Shown: piece by piece, positions 1-11,956 of the stretch | Layout of the letters: each line of letters starts with the position of its first letter | Numbering within the stretch: the first letter of the stretch is position 1 | Assembly: GCA_037576215.1 (NCBI GenBank) | Contig: JBANDB010000003.1 | Span: 2,852,001-2,916,000 of the forward strand | Reading direction: 5' to 3' | From: Armillaria gallica | Taxonomy: Eukaryota > Basidiomycota > Agaricomycetes > Agaricales > Physalacriaceae | DNA length: 64,000 bases | Translations under genes and position numbers: made by a program | The notes under the pieces: generated by a model | The model's database searches: none | What the model saw: the letters and a program-made list of their open reading frames with translations, nothing else | What the model was told of the DNA's origin: nothing

Positions 1-1090
1 AGCATTCATAGGTTCGAACATCGCTACAGGTGCACTGTTTGTTGTTCAGACGGAGTGCTTGGTTCCATGCGCATGTTCAACACCTGCGTTTCATGACTGT
101 CCTTCTTTTTCCCGACTGGAGATCATGTCTGAAATTATGCGCTTGGGACACATGCCTTTTCTTCGTATTCGTCTGCTGCTCCCTTGTCCGTACTCTCTTT
201 CGCGCTGGAAGTCCTCGTATAGCTGCGCTGGCCAATGTCCAACGTCATCCCCGGAATTTCGTCTTTCGTCTTTCCGAAGATGACGTGCATCTGAACGCTG
301 TAATTGTTGGCTCACAGCTGACTGTGCGGTCTCAGACTGTATGAATCTTACCATGACTCAGACCTTGCATGGACCCCATGCCATTGATCGAGGCAAAGGC
401 AAAAATCCTTTGAAACGGAAAGCCTCGGCACTGGCCAATGACGATATCGTCGCCGCTTCACCTTTTGGCCCGACAAGTAACATTCGTTCAATGAGCTTTC
501 CCCATCTATTGTTCCGAAAAAGCGTCCACGAAAAGGCAAAGATACATGGATCACCGTACTGAACGCCGTCTGGCCACCCTGGAAAACAATCAGCAAGTGC
601 CTTCAGAGACCCAGCCAACAAGGAATGCCTTTCAAGCCCTTGAGGGACGAGCCGCTGATCTGGAAACGGCATTTCTCGCGACATTCACAGCGCTAGCAGT
701 AGTGAACACTCCACGACCAACGACAAACGTTTCTCGTCCACTCCAATCGCATCTCCGGGGTTGGATGACATACGGTCGCTTACTGAAGGGGACAATGCTG
801 ATGTCTTCTACTCCTTCGCGATGTATGTGTTAGATATCTTTCGTACCTTTCAACATCCTTTCTATCAATACCCCACGAGGTGTCTCTACTCCGCGAGACG
901 TATGCAACCGTGCGATCGCAATGGTACGAGCATTTGTGGGCACAGCACATGGCTTGCCATGTTAGGGCTGTGGACCCGGCCGTTCCTGATTGGGACCTTG
1001 TGCCGGTACACAGCACCACCACACACCACCTCACGGCAATATTATCAGACAGAGACAGAAATAATGGGAGAACGACGCACTAAATTTTGA
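1..1090. other. Unassigned left-edge region with short ORFs
   Basis: Several overlapping short frames of about 70-110 codons run on both strands (for example + strand 30-344, 341-562 and 546-833). None has a recognisable domain. The + strand frames between 341 and 833 have a basic, Lys/Arg-rich stretch followed by a possible helical segment. They could be exons of a hypothetical gene cut by the window edge or a decayed mobile gene. I cannot choose between these. Confidence 0.3.
875..1030 (+). repeat. Dispersed repeat R1, copy 1
   Basis: About 150 bp is strongly similar to positions 34190-34345. Both copies share the core beginning gtgtctctactc and run through ggctgtggacccggccgttc to a CA-rich (accaccac) end. 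There is no terminal repeat or coding frame that I trust. It may be a fragment of a transposable element or of a duplicated gene. Confidence 0.7.
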
Positions 1091-2001
1091 GCAGAACTTT
1101 GTGAAGCGATAACTACGTTGAAATAATCAAATGTCGCGCATCACAGTGTAAGGAGTCGACGTCGGGATCTTTAGTAAGGAAGAAGCATGCTTCAATTGGT
1201 TCTCCTCCTCGGCTTTCCCTATTACCTTAGTGTACACCGAATGTGGATAAATAAGTAGAACAACGACGACGTCCCTCGCTCGCCTCTTTGCGAAGGTTCC
1301 CTGCTAAGTAATTTGGAATCCAAGTGAACGGCTGGAGAATTATCGGTCATTTCAACGAGCCAGCCGACATTTTCGGTACTTGGTACTTGATCAATGCTTC
1401 ATTTTTTGATGGGGTTTTACAAATCTCAAGAAGACAGGTAAGTACCTGTCATTAAATGTGTTGAATTCCAAACCCTCGGGAGGGTACACTCCGCCTTGTT
1501 GCTTGTCGCAATGACGATCCACTTCTTGGACTAGAATCTCAGTCTCATTTCCGTGCTTCATTCATTACTTGTATCCCCTCGTTCCCTCGGACTTTATAGT
1601 AATATTTATACCGCGTACCCTATAGTTAGCGCCTCAGATTTTGCCTCATATGGATAGAGAAGGCTGAGATGAGCCCTTATGCATACCCGTTGTCGAGCGC
1701 CGTACTTACTTCTGGTTATTATTGCGCGGATTCTAATAGTTAAGTCCGTGTGCTTGACTCAGCTTACATTACTGGTAAAATAGTTGATGTTTTGTTCAGA
1801 CTCGTAGACAGTTAATGTTAACGTCTCATAGATATTTAATAGGTAATAGACTGTCTACAGAAGGCAGGCAGCCAGATGCAAGTGATAAAAAATTAAATCA
1901 TGACCAGATAGTAAGGCGTAATTAATGCGGTAAGGTGGTAAGGAACGTCTGACATGGCAGGTATGCTAGAAAAAGAACTGCTGAACGTCCTGTATTCTAA
2001 T
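1091..2001. other. Intergenic, no feature seen
   Basis: AT-rich sequence without a convincing open frame on either strand. It lies downstream of the GMC oxidoreductase, so it should hold that gene's 3' untranslated region and terminator. I see no distinctive motif. Confidence 0.5.
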
Positions 2002-4454
2002 TTAATACGCGTTCAAATCCTTCTTGATGGCATCAGCCGCCTGGAAATAAAGTCAGCCGCAGTGAACAAATAATCAGAAGCCACGCAGCTTACCTTCTCG
2101 GCTAGCATGTACGTAGTAGATGATGGTGCTACGCCAATATGCATGGGGAACACGCTAGCATCAACGATGCGCACATTTTTGAGACCGTACACCTTGAATC
2201 GGGGATCGACAACACCTTTAGGACGAAAAGTGAATGGGACATCACGGTCGACCAAGAATTTCCTTACCTCCAAGCTTTTGTGATGCCATAGCTGCGGTTC
2301 CAACTGGGTGATGGGCCGTCTAAAGTGTATGAATTCCAGTCAGATAAGCAGCACGGATGTGACAACATGACACGAACCCCGAGAACGCTTTGTAGGTATG
2401 CAGTCCATTGATCGTCAGACCATTCATCTGCTGCTTGTGGAGGAGTACCAGGCGACTCTATGATGTCCGATTTCGCGACCCAACGGCGAACTTCGTTCGG
2501 CAATTAATCAATGAGGGGATAAGAGAACATTTTCATCAACATACCAAACTTCATAACGTTGATCGTAGCCTGGGCATCTGAAATGTCCGTCAGTAATCTA
2601 TCGTACGATGGAAAATTGAAGCAATTATCTTACCCCAGGGATTTGTGAGGAATGCAGAGTCTATAAGGGGGTACGCAAGTGGGTCCGTGGTATTGATGTG
2701 CACATTTCCGCGCGAGAGAGGATGCTATTGTACATAGTGAGATGGCGTTGAATATTCAGCGTGAATAAAGTAGGCCTACTGCTGGAGATGAAACGACTGA
2801 TATGTAGCCTTGACCTGCTGCCGGAGCGCTGACCAGGCCGCCGCTCGCCACCACCAACAGGGAGGAAGTAGCAACCTTACCGCCGTCGAGGAATTGCTTC
2901 ACGAGATTATACTGCACGATCTGAAGCGGAGTGAGGGTCTGAGAGGCAAGGTAAGTGTCAAGTGCCGCGCGCATGGTCTTGTACTGGTCCTTGGTAACGA
3001 GTGAACGAATAGGAGTAGGAGCATTGACATTCGAAAGGTAGGTGAATGCGCCAGTCTTGTTCGTCCGGCTAATGAAAGTCGAATTCATAAGGTGAACGGT
3101 GTAATACGAACGCAAGAACGTACTAAAGGTTCTGCTGTTCTGCTAGGAAGGTAGCATTGTTGCCGAGGGCATCTGTAGAACGGCTTTAAGTGAAAATGCA
3201 AGAAAGAACATTGATACAACACACCAAGAGTGAGCACTCCATCACGAACCAAAAAGTCGGTTGCTGCGATGAATTGTTCCTGAAGGTTTTCTCCCAACTG
3301 AGGAATATCGACGACAACTGGTATGTTGAGGCTCTCCAGCAGTGTCTTGTTACCGACTCCGCTTAGCTCGAGAATCTGCGGCGATCTAAGTGAACCTGTA
3401 AAGGATCAATCAGTAACATATACCTAGATACTGAAGAAACTGCATACCGGCAGAAAGTACGACTTCCTTGGAAGCCTTCACCGTAAACTTATCGTTTCCA
3501 ACGGCATATTCTACACCCACTGCCTTCGTAGCCTTCTTCTTGTCCCAGATAATACGGGTCACAACGGCACCGGTTAACAGATGTAGATTAGAGCGGCACC
3601 GTTCTGTCTGTCCATAATACCCATTGGCCGCATAGCTGCGGTTTCCCGTAGCCGGATCGAGACTATGCGACGCGCCGAAGTTGGGAAATAATGAGTCGTC
3701 GCCTCCGTCAGGGTTCTGGGTTGGCCCGAGACCGAGTGCGATTCCCGCTTGGGTGAGAGGGATGTCGACGCCGGTAAAAAAGTTGTTATAGCTAATTGAG
3801 ATACGGCCGTCGGTACCATGAACTGCGCTCAGCCCGTCTGAGTTGAGGTCACCCGTGGCTGATAGAGTAGGCGCGTGCCAACGTTCATAACGTTTGAAAT
3901 AAGGGAGTAGGGCATCAAAGGTCCACTCCGGCCCGTTTCCGAACGCGTTTCCCCACGCGTCGTAGTCTTCACGAGATCCGCGCTGGATCGTGAGACCGTT
4001 GATAGCTGATGAACCACCGAGCACTTTGCCGCTGTTAAGTGTCAAGCTGTTAGTGGATAAAAGGGTGGTATCGACGTAGAACACACCTGGGATAAGACAG
4101 AACCCTGCCACCTAGACCTCGCTGCGGAACGCTCGTATATTCCCAATCATAAGTAGAGTTGCCGAATACAGCGCCCTGGTAGCCAAGGGCATTTGCAGCA
4201 TTGGGGACATCGATGAGGGGATCGTTGGTACGATCGTAACCTCCCTCTATCACACCGACCTGTAGTTTTTTGCTCTCTGAAAGACGAGAAGCAAGTACAA
4301 GACCGGCAGTTCCACCACCCACGATGACAACATCCAAAGATGTGGATGAGAAGGAGGAGGGCGTCACAGGAGCATTACAGCTCTGTTGCGATGGTAGAGA
4401 GTGAACGGTCGACGCGCCAATGGCGGCCAACAACAGATAGGTGAGAGCTGGCAT
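2002..4454 (-). CDS. Secreted GMC oxidoreductase (aryl-alcohol oxidase-like)
   Basis: FAD-dependent glucose-methanol-choline family oxidase or dehydrogenase, likely acting on aryl or other primary alcohols outside the cell. The N-terminus (MPALTYLLLAAIGASTVHS) is a good signal peptide. It is followed by the FAD dinucleotide-binding motif VVIVGGGTAGLVLASRL (about residues 42-58), the GMC block GKVLGGSSAING, the second signature GSLRSPQILELSGVG, the active-site block AHHPVGTAAM, and the C-terminal block ending AEK-AADAIKKDLNAY. Several short GT-AG introns interrupt it; splicing the one near 2060-2090 gives the final exon and the TAA at 2002-2004. All conserved blocks can be joined without a frameshift, so the gene looks intact. 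At the usual second catalytic His/Asn position the sequence reads FPMHIGVAP, with Ala where His is expected. It sits at the left end of the metabolic genes. Substrate is unknown. Confidence 0.9.
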
Positions 4455-4533
4455 GAGTAAGTCCGCTCTGAACGAAGGGATTCAACGAAAGAGAAGGTTG
4501 CGTCTGTCCGTCCAGAGAAAATTAGTAGTCAAA

Positions 4534-4540
4534 TATATAT
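4534..4540 (-). promoter_or_regulatory. Putative TATA box of the GMC gene
   Basis: A TATATAT run lies about 80 bp upstream of the chosen ATG (4454) of the minus-strand GMC oxidoreductase. The position is reasonable for a fungal core promoter. This is inferred from composition only. Confidence 0.4.
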
Positions 4541-5840
4541 GGTCCCCTATCCTGATGAGAGCTGCCATCGCAATCCAGACTAATCAAGGCTAGGAGAATC
4601 AAGGGACCAGTCGGGCAAACGGAGCAGGGAGTCGGAACATAGCCTTAGGCTGCAAGTCAGTGTATGAGGTGCCCTGACCCAGGAAGGCACTGATGCGACC
4701 TTGGCGCTGTCGCAAGCGGTGACCCCGATTGCCACTTGGTTTCAAGCATGTTTCCGATGAAGGTACGGGCAATTTTCAATCCCTAAATTGCCATTGAATC
4801 CCCGCCGTTCGAAGTAATTCGGGAGAAGGTACCGGCACTATTTCGGTAAACTTGTGAAGAATCAGAACGAACATTGAAGAACCACTCCTGTGTGTGTCGC
4901 ATAAGCGCGCATCAAGAGGAGCGCCAGAGAAGAGTGAGAATTTAAAATAGCACCGACAGTCTGAACTTAGAACCGCCGGGTTGAACGGAAGAAAAGGGCT
5001 GCTGATCGGAGGCGATCGATTAGATTAAGCCATCTTATCTTATTAAAAATAATCACTAATTCGCCGATATTTGATGGATGTTTGACTTCGTTTGATATGC
5101 TTGAAGTTATTGTGAAATGAAACACAACGTATGGTTTCCTAGACACCTTCCGTATCCAATCAAGCAAAAATCCTTGGTTAAGACGCCTTCGTGTCAATTT
5201 GTCAAAGCACTGCGTCGGCTTGACTCAGCCCCGGGTGAAATAATATCCAAGCATACCGGTACGTTCGGCAATATAACATCAAGATTTCCATCGTACATTT
5301 TTGCTGCGAGCCAAGTGACGCGGAGGTATCTTGTTACTGTCGGGAAAACCAGAACTATCCCAGTTGAGGACTTTCGAGTATCAATTCCGACGCCAGGGCC
5401 CCCGTCGTATGTTTTGATTAGCTGTACTTTGCAGGTAGCGTGTGTCATTTACCGGAGCACCTGGGCTATTTACTTTCCAAGAGCGGACTCTTACTCATGG
5501 GGATAGATCGTCCGTTTCAAGGTCCACAGGGAAATTGGAGTGACGCATGAATTTCTATAAATGCCTTGTCAGCGGCGCCCGACAAGAAACTCGGATCCAC
5601 CAAACTCCGCCAAACTAGGAAGGTAAATCTTCGCATCCCTCCTTTAGACGATGGGATCAATCAAAGTTGTGTAATGAATAGGCGGCTGCCCCTTCCCTCA
5701 AAGACTCCGTCAGGACATTTTTAGATAACTATGGTATCATTGATCAAAGAATCTACTCTATTATTGCTCATGAGAAAAAAATCCAGTATGTGGTATCAAC
5801 GAAGAGTCCGGGAATAAGATGCATGCATGCTACGCGACAA
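4541..5840. other. Intergenic, no supported gene
   Basis: Contains a 129-codon + strand frame (5117-5506) and an 84-codon frame opposite it (5194-5448). Neither shows a recognisable domain, signal peptide or splice structure. It should include the 5' region of the GMC gene and the 3' region of SDR1. Confidence 0.4.
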
Positions 5841-7200
5841 TCAGTAGTCCTTGCACTGTGCTTCAAGCCACTCCCACAGCTTCTTACCCACCTCAGGGTC
5901 TCCCGTCTCCTTTCGGGCTTTGCCAAGTCGGGCCCATGGAATCATGAACTGGTTTCGTTGGTAAGCCATCTTGGAATCAGCTCAATTCAGATTGTATACG
6001 TACCTCTCCATTCATCTGTCCTGCCTCGGGCGAAGTTCCAGCCCAAAGCTGAGTCAACGCACCCATAGAGACGGGGAAGAGAAAAATGTCTTGCATCTTA
6101 TTGGCGAACGGGGAAAGATGACGTTGTAGGTCGGTGCGAATGCTACCTGATAAATGAAAGAAACACGGTTCAGAGCTTGATTCCGGCGGGACATGGACGA
6201 CTGACCTGGATTTAGAGAATGGGAGATGATGTTTTGTGCCCCGTAACGCCTAGCCAGTTCCACAGCGAAAACGACATTGCCCTGGTACGACGTATTAGAT
6301 AATTCGAAAGGGACACTACAACATAAGACTTACATGCTTGCTTTGCACGTACATATCGCCTGGGGCTTTCTTGCTCCGTGCAGGTCCATCGGCCCAGAGG
6401 TCAAAGTTAAGGGTGCCCATATAGTTAGCGGATGAGGACGTAGTGATTACGCGTGCTTTCTCGGTAGGTGTTGCTGCTGCGAGGAGTGCAGGCAACACTA
6501 ACTTAGTGAAATGGTAGTGGCCTATGGAATGCGTTAGACGACAGAAACTCCCAAGGTCAAAGAACGCACCAATGACATTGGTACCAAATTGGAGGTCGTA
6601 ACCCTGCTTGGTGAGCATGTCCATGGGGGAAAGCATAACACCACTGTAAGAAAGATTAACACGTTGACACGGTGCGGAAACCATGTCACTCACGCATTGT
6701 TGAATAGGATATGAAGTTGCTTCTCCTTTCTGTATAGCCGTAAGACAACAGAACTGATTCCAAAAAGGACCGAAACTCACGAAAGGAACTGTTCCGCCCC
6801 CCGACGAACACTGACCAGATCTGCGAGGTCCAAGGGCAAGAATATAGCTTCATGCCCAGTCTCTTTCTTCAGATCTTCGATGGCCTCTCTGGCTTTTCCT
6901 TCGCTTCGAGCGGCCAAGTAGACCTTTGCACCGTGCAAAAGCAGGACCTGTATAAAAAAGGAATGGTCAAACCGGAGCCAAAAGCATCAGACGGGAGATT
7001 CACGCACCCTGACAGATTCTTTTCCACATCCGGTATTACCACCTAAGATTTTCGGAAAAAATGAGGAGTCGGCACCACGTATGGAAAACAAACTGACCGG
7101 TGACAATGACGACTTTGCCTGTCAGATCCGGCATATCGTCGACGGTCCATTTCGGTTTAGGAGGGAACATTTGGGAGGTGAGGGACCACACGTTACCCAT
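5841..7200 (-). CDS. Short-chain dehydrogenase, retinol-dehydrogenase-like (SDR1)
   Basis: Classical NAD(P)(H)-dependent SDR, probably oxidising or reducing a hydroxyl or carbonyl group. Spliced exons give MGNVWSL, then [10 protein letters not shown] joined across an intron to GNTGCGKE (the TGxxxGxG cofactor motif). The NNAG motif follows (LFNNA joined to GVMLSPMDML), then the catalytic Ser region [11 protein letters not shown] and the YxxxK pair in [15 protein letters not shown]. The protein ends WLEAQCKDY. Length is about 320 residues, normal for the family. The start at 7200 was chosen because the paralogue SDR2 begins with the same MGN(V/A)W; in-frame ATGs also occur at 7209 and 7245. It is divergent from the O-methyltransferase, 377 bp away. 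SDR2 at 51.5 kb is a close paralogue with the same intron positions wherever I compared them. Confidence 0.9.
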
Positions 7201-7577
7201 GGCGGACATGGAAGCAGGAAGAGAGAGACGTGTATTGCTGACCATACGAGAACCATTATAAGTGCCAGATCCGCATTGGAACGTCGAGGTGGGTCAGCGG
7301 GTGAAATGAGCCGACGGGCCCCGGTGATCAATTCGTATCGGTTCGTAATCCCCGATCCTGTTTGATCGGTGATCTCTGGTGCCATGGTGTGCCTACACAC
7401 CCGAACCCGATGTTAGGAGTTACACAGATCTGAGACACTCGCCAATGGATGTCACCCTTCCATGCTGGGCGTCAATGTCTGCATAGATTCAATGGTGCGA
7501 CCCTTCAAGGTATATGTAGCAGATACACCATCATAAGAAGGGGAAAAAGGCAGTTATTATTCATATCCCACCTTGAC
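7201..7577. promoter_or_regulatory. Divergent promoter between SDR1 and OMT
   Basis: The 377 bp between the start codons of SDR1 (-) and the O-methyltransferase (+) must carry both promoters unless longer leaders exist. No clear TATA box or binding site stands out. Head-to-head pairs of this kind are common among co-regulated tailoring genes in fungal metabolite clusters. Shared control here is inference. Confidence 0.5.
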
Positions 7578-9458
7578 ATGCCTTCTTCACTCAAACTCCT
7601 TTCCAACCTGATCGCAGAGTCGGTAGACAAGATCGAGCAGAGATGCGCAGCTCAAGGTGTTCCGTTCCCCGAACTCAACGATGTATTGTCGTTTCAATCC
7701 GAGGCCATACGGAGCGACACCGACGTCGCTGAAGCCATCCAAGTGATCGCGGCATCAGCGGCACAGCTGCTAGCGACAGCGATGTCGCCCATCGCAACAT
7801 TATCCGTCGTCGCTCACCAAGTGAGAATTCTCTTCATTGTCAAGTTCTGACGACTGACGTGACGACACTAGTGGGATGTACCTGCTTGTCTTGGCGCTGC
7901 GAACGACGCGAATGTTGCCGAGATCCTACGCGACGCAGGCCCCAAGGTTGGTCCTAACCCTGTGCTGTCTTCAGTATGAAACATTGATGATTTACGTTAG
8001 GGCGCTCACATCGATGACATAGCCAAGAGAAATGGAGTGAATGCAGGGCGACTCGGTACGATGCCTCCTGATGCAAGGGTCTGATTACTGACAAGACGTC
8101 AAGGTCGAGTCCTCCGTTTGCTCGCCTCTCACCACATCTTCCGAGAGGTATCCCCCGATGTCTTTGCAAACAACCGCATATCGTCCTTGCTTGATTCTAA
8201 AAAGCCAGTCGAGGAGCTGGAGAAGAAGTAGGTGATCTATGTTCACGCTTTAACACATTTAGCTTACCTGTCGACAAAGCCCACAGTCCAAATATACCGA
8301 AACGTCCCTCGTCAACACGTTCGTCAGTTTTGGGTAAATGCATAGTTGTCGTCGTCTCTGTCACGAACTAACACCGCACACAGAGCCGGCGAATTCTTCA
8401 AGGGGGGCGCTTTCCTATCGGAAACACTTCGGGACCCCGTTTTCGGGCACTCTGACGAGGCTAATCACAGCGCTTTCAACAAGGCCTTCAAGTTTGATGT
8501 CAGTTTCTTCGAGTGGATGGAACGTCCAGAAAACAAGGATGTGTTGTCCCGCTTCAGTCTAATGATGCGTGCAACGACTGATTTGTTGCCTGATGCTGCC
8601 ATATTGAACGGTAAGCAGTTTCGATAAACAATACAGTTCTTGAACTGATAAACGTTTAAGGTTTTGATTTCGGATCTCTTCCCGAAGGTGCCCTGGTTGT
8701 TGATGTTGCCGGCGGCATAGGCTCCCTGTCGATGGTTCTGGCTAAAACATTCCCCAAGTTGAATTTTGTGGTGGAAGATCGACCTCAGCTTGCCTCCGAC
8801 GCTGAGCCAGTGCGTCCCTCTCCCTTGCACATAGACGCTCGTTAACCGGCTGTGACATAGTATTGGAAATCGAACTTACCTGAAGCTCTCGAGAGCGGTC
8901 GTGTTAGGCTTGTCGGTACGTCGGAGCTTTGTATTAGGAGACATATCAATAACTGCTTTTGCTGACAGCTCATGACATGTTCACTCCTCAGCCGGACCTT
9001 GGCAGTCCAGTCGACGTGTTCGTTCTTCGTGGGATCCTCCATGATTGGGCCGATTCGTATGGGATACGACTCCTGAGTCATCTGCGCGCAGCCGCCGGGC
9101 CCCAAACGAAACTCGTAGTGATCGAAATTCTTCTCGAGTCTCCTTGTTGTGATCCCGAAACCAGCACGATCAAAGGCTGTGAACCTCGCACGGTACCCGA
9201 ACCTCTCCTGGCCAACATGGGTGCAGCCGATTCAGTAGATTATTCGATGGACATGATGGTTCGTAATCGTCCCTGCGTTCTCCAGATTGTTGATTAATAG
9301 CGAAACAGATGATGGGCTTTGGTAATGGACAAGAGCGCACACTCAGACACTATGTGAAAATCTTGAGCGAGACGGGCTGGGAGCTAAAGGAGGTTATACA
9401 TATTGACTCGCTACATATTGGCCCGCTGCGGCCCCATTTGATCGCGGTGCCAGTGTGA
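7578..9458 (+). CDS. SAM-dependent O-methyltransferase, plant COMT-like (Methyltransf_2)
   Basis: Transfers a methyl group from S-adenosylmethionine to a hydroxyl, usually phenolic, of a small molecule. The start MPSSLKLLSNLIAESVDKIE opens an N-terminal helical dimerisation region. Short exons follow: WDVPACLGAANDANVAEIL, GRVLRLLASHHIFREV, and AGEFFKGGAFLSETLRDP. SAM motif I is VVDVAGGIGSLSMVLAK, and the catalytic-His block is RGILHDWADSYGIRLL. The last exon holds the family C-terminal block (MMGFGNGQERTLRHYVKIL) and ends LRPHLIAVPV. About nine introns of about 50 nt are needed and every junction reads as GT-AG. Length is about 430-460 residues, typical. Divergent from SDR1. A role in methylating the product of the PKS at 53.8 kb is plausible but unproven, since 44 kb of duplicated DNA separates them. 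Confidence 0.88.
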
Positions 9459-9760
9459 GACGTATCGTAGTGCCTCATATTGTAGTTTTCTTGTTTAGGC
9501 TTTTTTTTTTGTATCAGAAACAAGGTGGGAAAGGTTTATTAGTCTGAACACATACCCAACCTCAAGGCCGATAAGTTCTAATTCCTTCGACAGGCCGTAA
9601 GTAGCGGTGTCACTTGTATCCCACTTCGCGTGGAGTCAACGTTCAACGAGGAAGATGCATTTTTGCCGACGGTGACGGAGTCTGAATAAATAAAGAAATG
9701 CCGACTATGCCGCTTTCGACTTTTCGACGATCACTGGGCCTTGTTAAAACAAAAGCATTT
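9459..9760. repeat. Spacer with a repeated segment
   Basis: Downstream of the OMT is a segment (about 9525-9615) reading like ...tctgaacacatacc...aaggccgat..agttctaattccttcgac. Related copies lie at about 15775-15850 and 19965-20170. The latter two also carry a similar minus-strand frame with a hydrophobic WYC...LL segment and DPSKQLE. It marks the left edge of the duplication array. Confidence 0.5.
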
Positions 9761-10460
9761 TCATTTTCCAAAGGAAATGGCATCTTCAACATTGAAATAA
9801 AAGTGTTCTTCAGAATACAATGATGCTCTTGCACATAATTCTCCTAGTAAACGGGAGAGATTTACCTGTGACTGTGTCTCGGTACCATCTTCAACTTCAT
9901 CATCTGCGACAACTTTACCCAAAGAGCTCCTACTCAAAATACTTGCGGAGAAGTTGCTCGGCACTGTCGAAACTATACTTACTCTGGCTACTAGTATGTA
10001 CCGGAAGGGGCACATTTTCAGAGAGCCGGTGTTCCCACTTGGTCCACGCAACAGCGAGAGGGTGCTCTTGTGACGCTACGCTCAGATCAGAGCTTGAGCG
10101 GGAGATGGAATCAAATATAGAGGTCTTGGAGGAAGTGTAGCCTGTCTGGATTCGACATCGTGGTTGTGTGTGTCCGATACTGCCACTAGCCGGCATGCAG
10201 CAGATGCAGATGGACGACAATGTCTCTCGACTCGAGAGATACACCAAATCGAAGTTTAGCAAAGACTCAAATTGTTCAAGAAGTCATGGCTAGCCATGAC
10301 AAGGTGCGGAGGCCGGAAACCATTAATATTCTAGGCTATACCACTGCGAGCTCGTTGATCCCAAGACTCTAAAGTCATCTCGCCTTTCTAGTCAATTTTG
10401 ATGTCGACGAGAATGTTGCGGATCCATTACGTGGGGAGGATCGCACAGCCGTCCCGTGGT
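9761..10460 (+). pseudogene. F-box/LRR-like gene remnant 1 (5' part)
   Basis: The + strand matches the other F-box-like remnants. It has a segment equivalent to ELLLKILAE..TVETILTLAT (about 9925-9995), which then jumps directly to the region that in other copies reads SHxxHxxAxGCS..ELExEME (about 10020-10140). The middle leucine-rich part found in copy 2 is missing, and frames change repeatedly. F-box proteins normally recruit substrates to SCF ubiquitin ligases; this copy cannot be functional. Confidence 0.55.
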
Positions 10461-11899
10461 TTATCCTAAAGGGAACATCAGCCCTAATAAAGGACATGAA
10501 GCACCATGACTGACGCTCACTTGACCCATTCCATAATTAACGTTGCATACCTCACTAGGCATTGCTACCACTGGCGCCCATCCTTGCATCCCGTCCACAG
10601 GCCGTGTGCCTTCTCCTAATTGAGAGGTGATATCTCTTATCATCGTGGTCGTGATGCTCATATTGGTTGGAGACTTGTAGGTATCCCGTCCACCGATAAT
10701 TTGGAATCGGGAATTCAGCACCATGTAAACGGTGTTAGCATATAGCTTAGGTACGAGCAGGCCGGGAATTATGAAGAAAATCTGATGGGGGAATCCAATA
10801 AAAAGGATAAAGGTAAGCAGGGCAACAACAGCTAAAAGTAAGCGGTGTTATTACTCTGACAACGGCAGATGGTGCAGAGTAAATACCTGTCACAGATCCT
10901 GTTTCTATAGTGAGACGAATTATCTTTGTGACCAGGATGCGGGTGCGACGGAAATTAGTAGTGCTGCGCATAAGCTACAAGATAGTATCAACATCAATGA
11001 AGATAACTGAAAGAGAGAAAGAGCTCACGTAGTAGGTCATGCAGATAGCGATGAGACATTGAGAATATCACATAGAGCAGCTGCCCCGCACCAAATCTGG
11101 ATAGTATGGTTCAGCATGATGAACTCGGAATATCTAATCACTTACACACCCCAGCCGTGATGGACGTCCTCCGGTCGTTGAGTTTAATGACGTTTCCTGC
11201 TTGGAAAGAGTCAATGCCTGTGATCATAGCTGCCACAGAACTGATCAATGATATCTGTAAAAAGATGAGCTAGAGTGCCATGGAGAAAGAGCACAGAAAC
11301 GAACACAGATGATGAATATCGGGATGATTCGTGATTTTGACACTTTGAAGATCCGGTATGCATAGAAGACCTGGCCGGCACAAGAAACTGAACTCATGAT
11401 AAGTGACAGAAAATGGGTAGCAAACGCTTCGCGCACCAACAGCGCTCATGATGGGGCTAGTGAGCCAATAGAAATTCATCCTATTCAGGGCGTCCATATC
11501 ACCGAAACCATACCCGAACGTTGCAAACATGTCGTGGGTAACAAGCATCGTCTGCACAAATTCGATGACATAGATGCCATACACGAGATATTTTGTGAAT
11601 CTTCTGTCGTTCGGAAATGCTAGATAGTATAGATCTAACGAGAATCCATTAGAAACAATGTGATGGAAAACAACTCAGAGCGACGCACAGAGCTGCGCAG
11701 AAAGGGTTCCGAAGAGCCCCCAGTTCAAGAGACAGCCTACGATCTAAATTCTTCTGTTACGAACTGAATAGATAAGTGCGCAATTTGACAAACATTAGGT
11801 CCGGTCCTGAAATGGGATGACTTAGGAAATACTACTGCTCGATTCCAAGATTATAACTTACCGTTCTGCTATGGGATAACCTGCGGAGACGGGTTGCAT
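10461..11899 (-). pseudogene. DUF6534 seven-helix membrane protein, copy A (frameshifted)
   Basis: Member of the basidiomycete DUF6534 integral membrane family, function unknown. The exon set is recognisable: MQPVSAGYPIAE, microexon, IVGCLLNWGLFGTL, YLYYLAFPNDRRF, helix exons, LMRSTTNFRRTRILVTKIIR and a soluble C-terminal tail with GGRDTY. In the exon encoding the helix normally read ALCDILIAICMTYY there is an 8-nt insertion (about 11055-11064: gatgagacattgagaatatc here, gatgaggatatc in copy D). It shifts the frame and brings an early TGA. The first base pair of the following intron donor is canonical GT. Unless the assembly is wrong here, this copy is broken. Confidence 0.75.
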
Positions 11900-11948
11900 G
11901 ATGTGTCTGGGGTTGCTTTACCGATCCTGAGGGGAAAGAATTTGTAGA

Positions 11949-11956
11949 TATATATA
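11949..11956 (-). promoter_or_regulatory. Conserved TATA box of DUF6534 copy A
   Basis: TATATATA about 50 bp upstream of the ATG at 11899. The same TAGTATATATATCTAC-like block precedes most DUF6534 copies in this window, at nearly constant distance. Confidence 0.6.

Noticed and set aside
5117..5506. 129-codon + strand ORF between GMC and SDR1.
   Set aside because: No domain, signal or splice evidence, and an opposite frame overlaps it. Not enough to call a gene.
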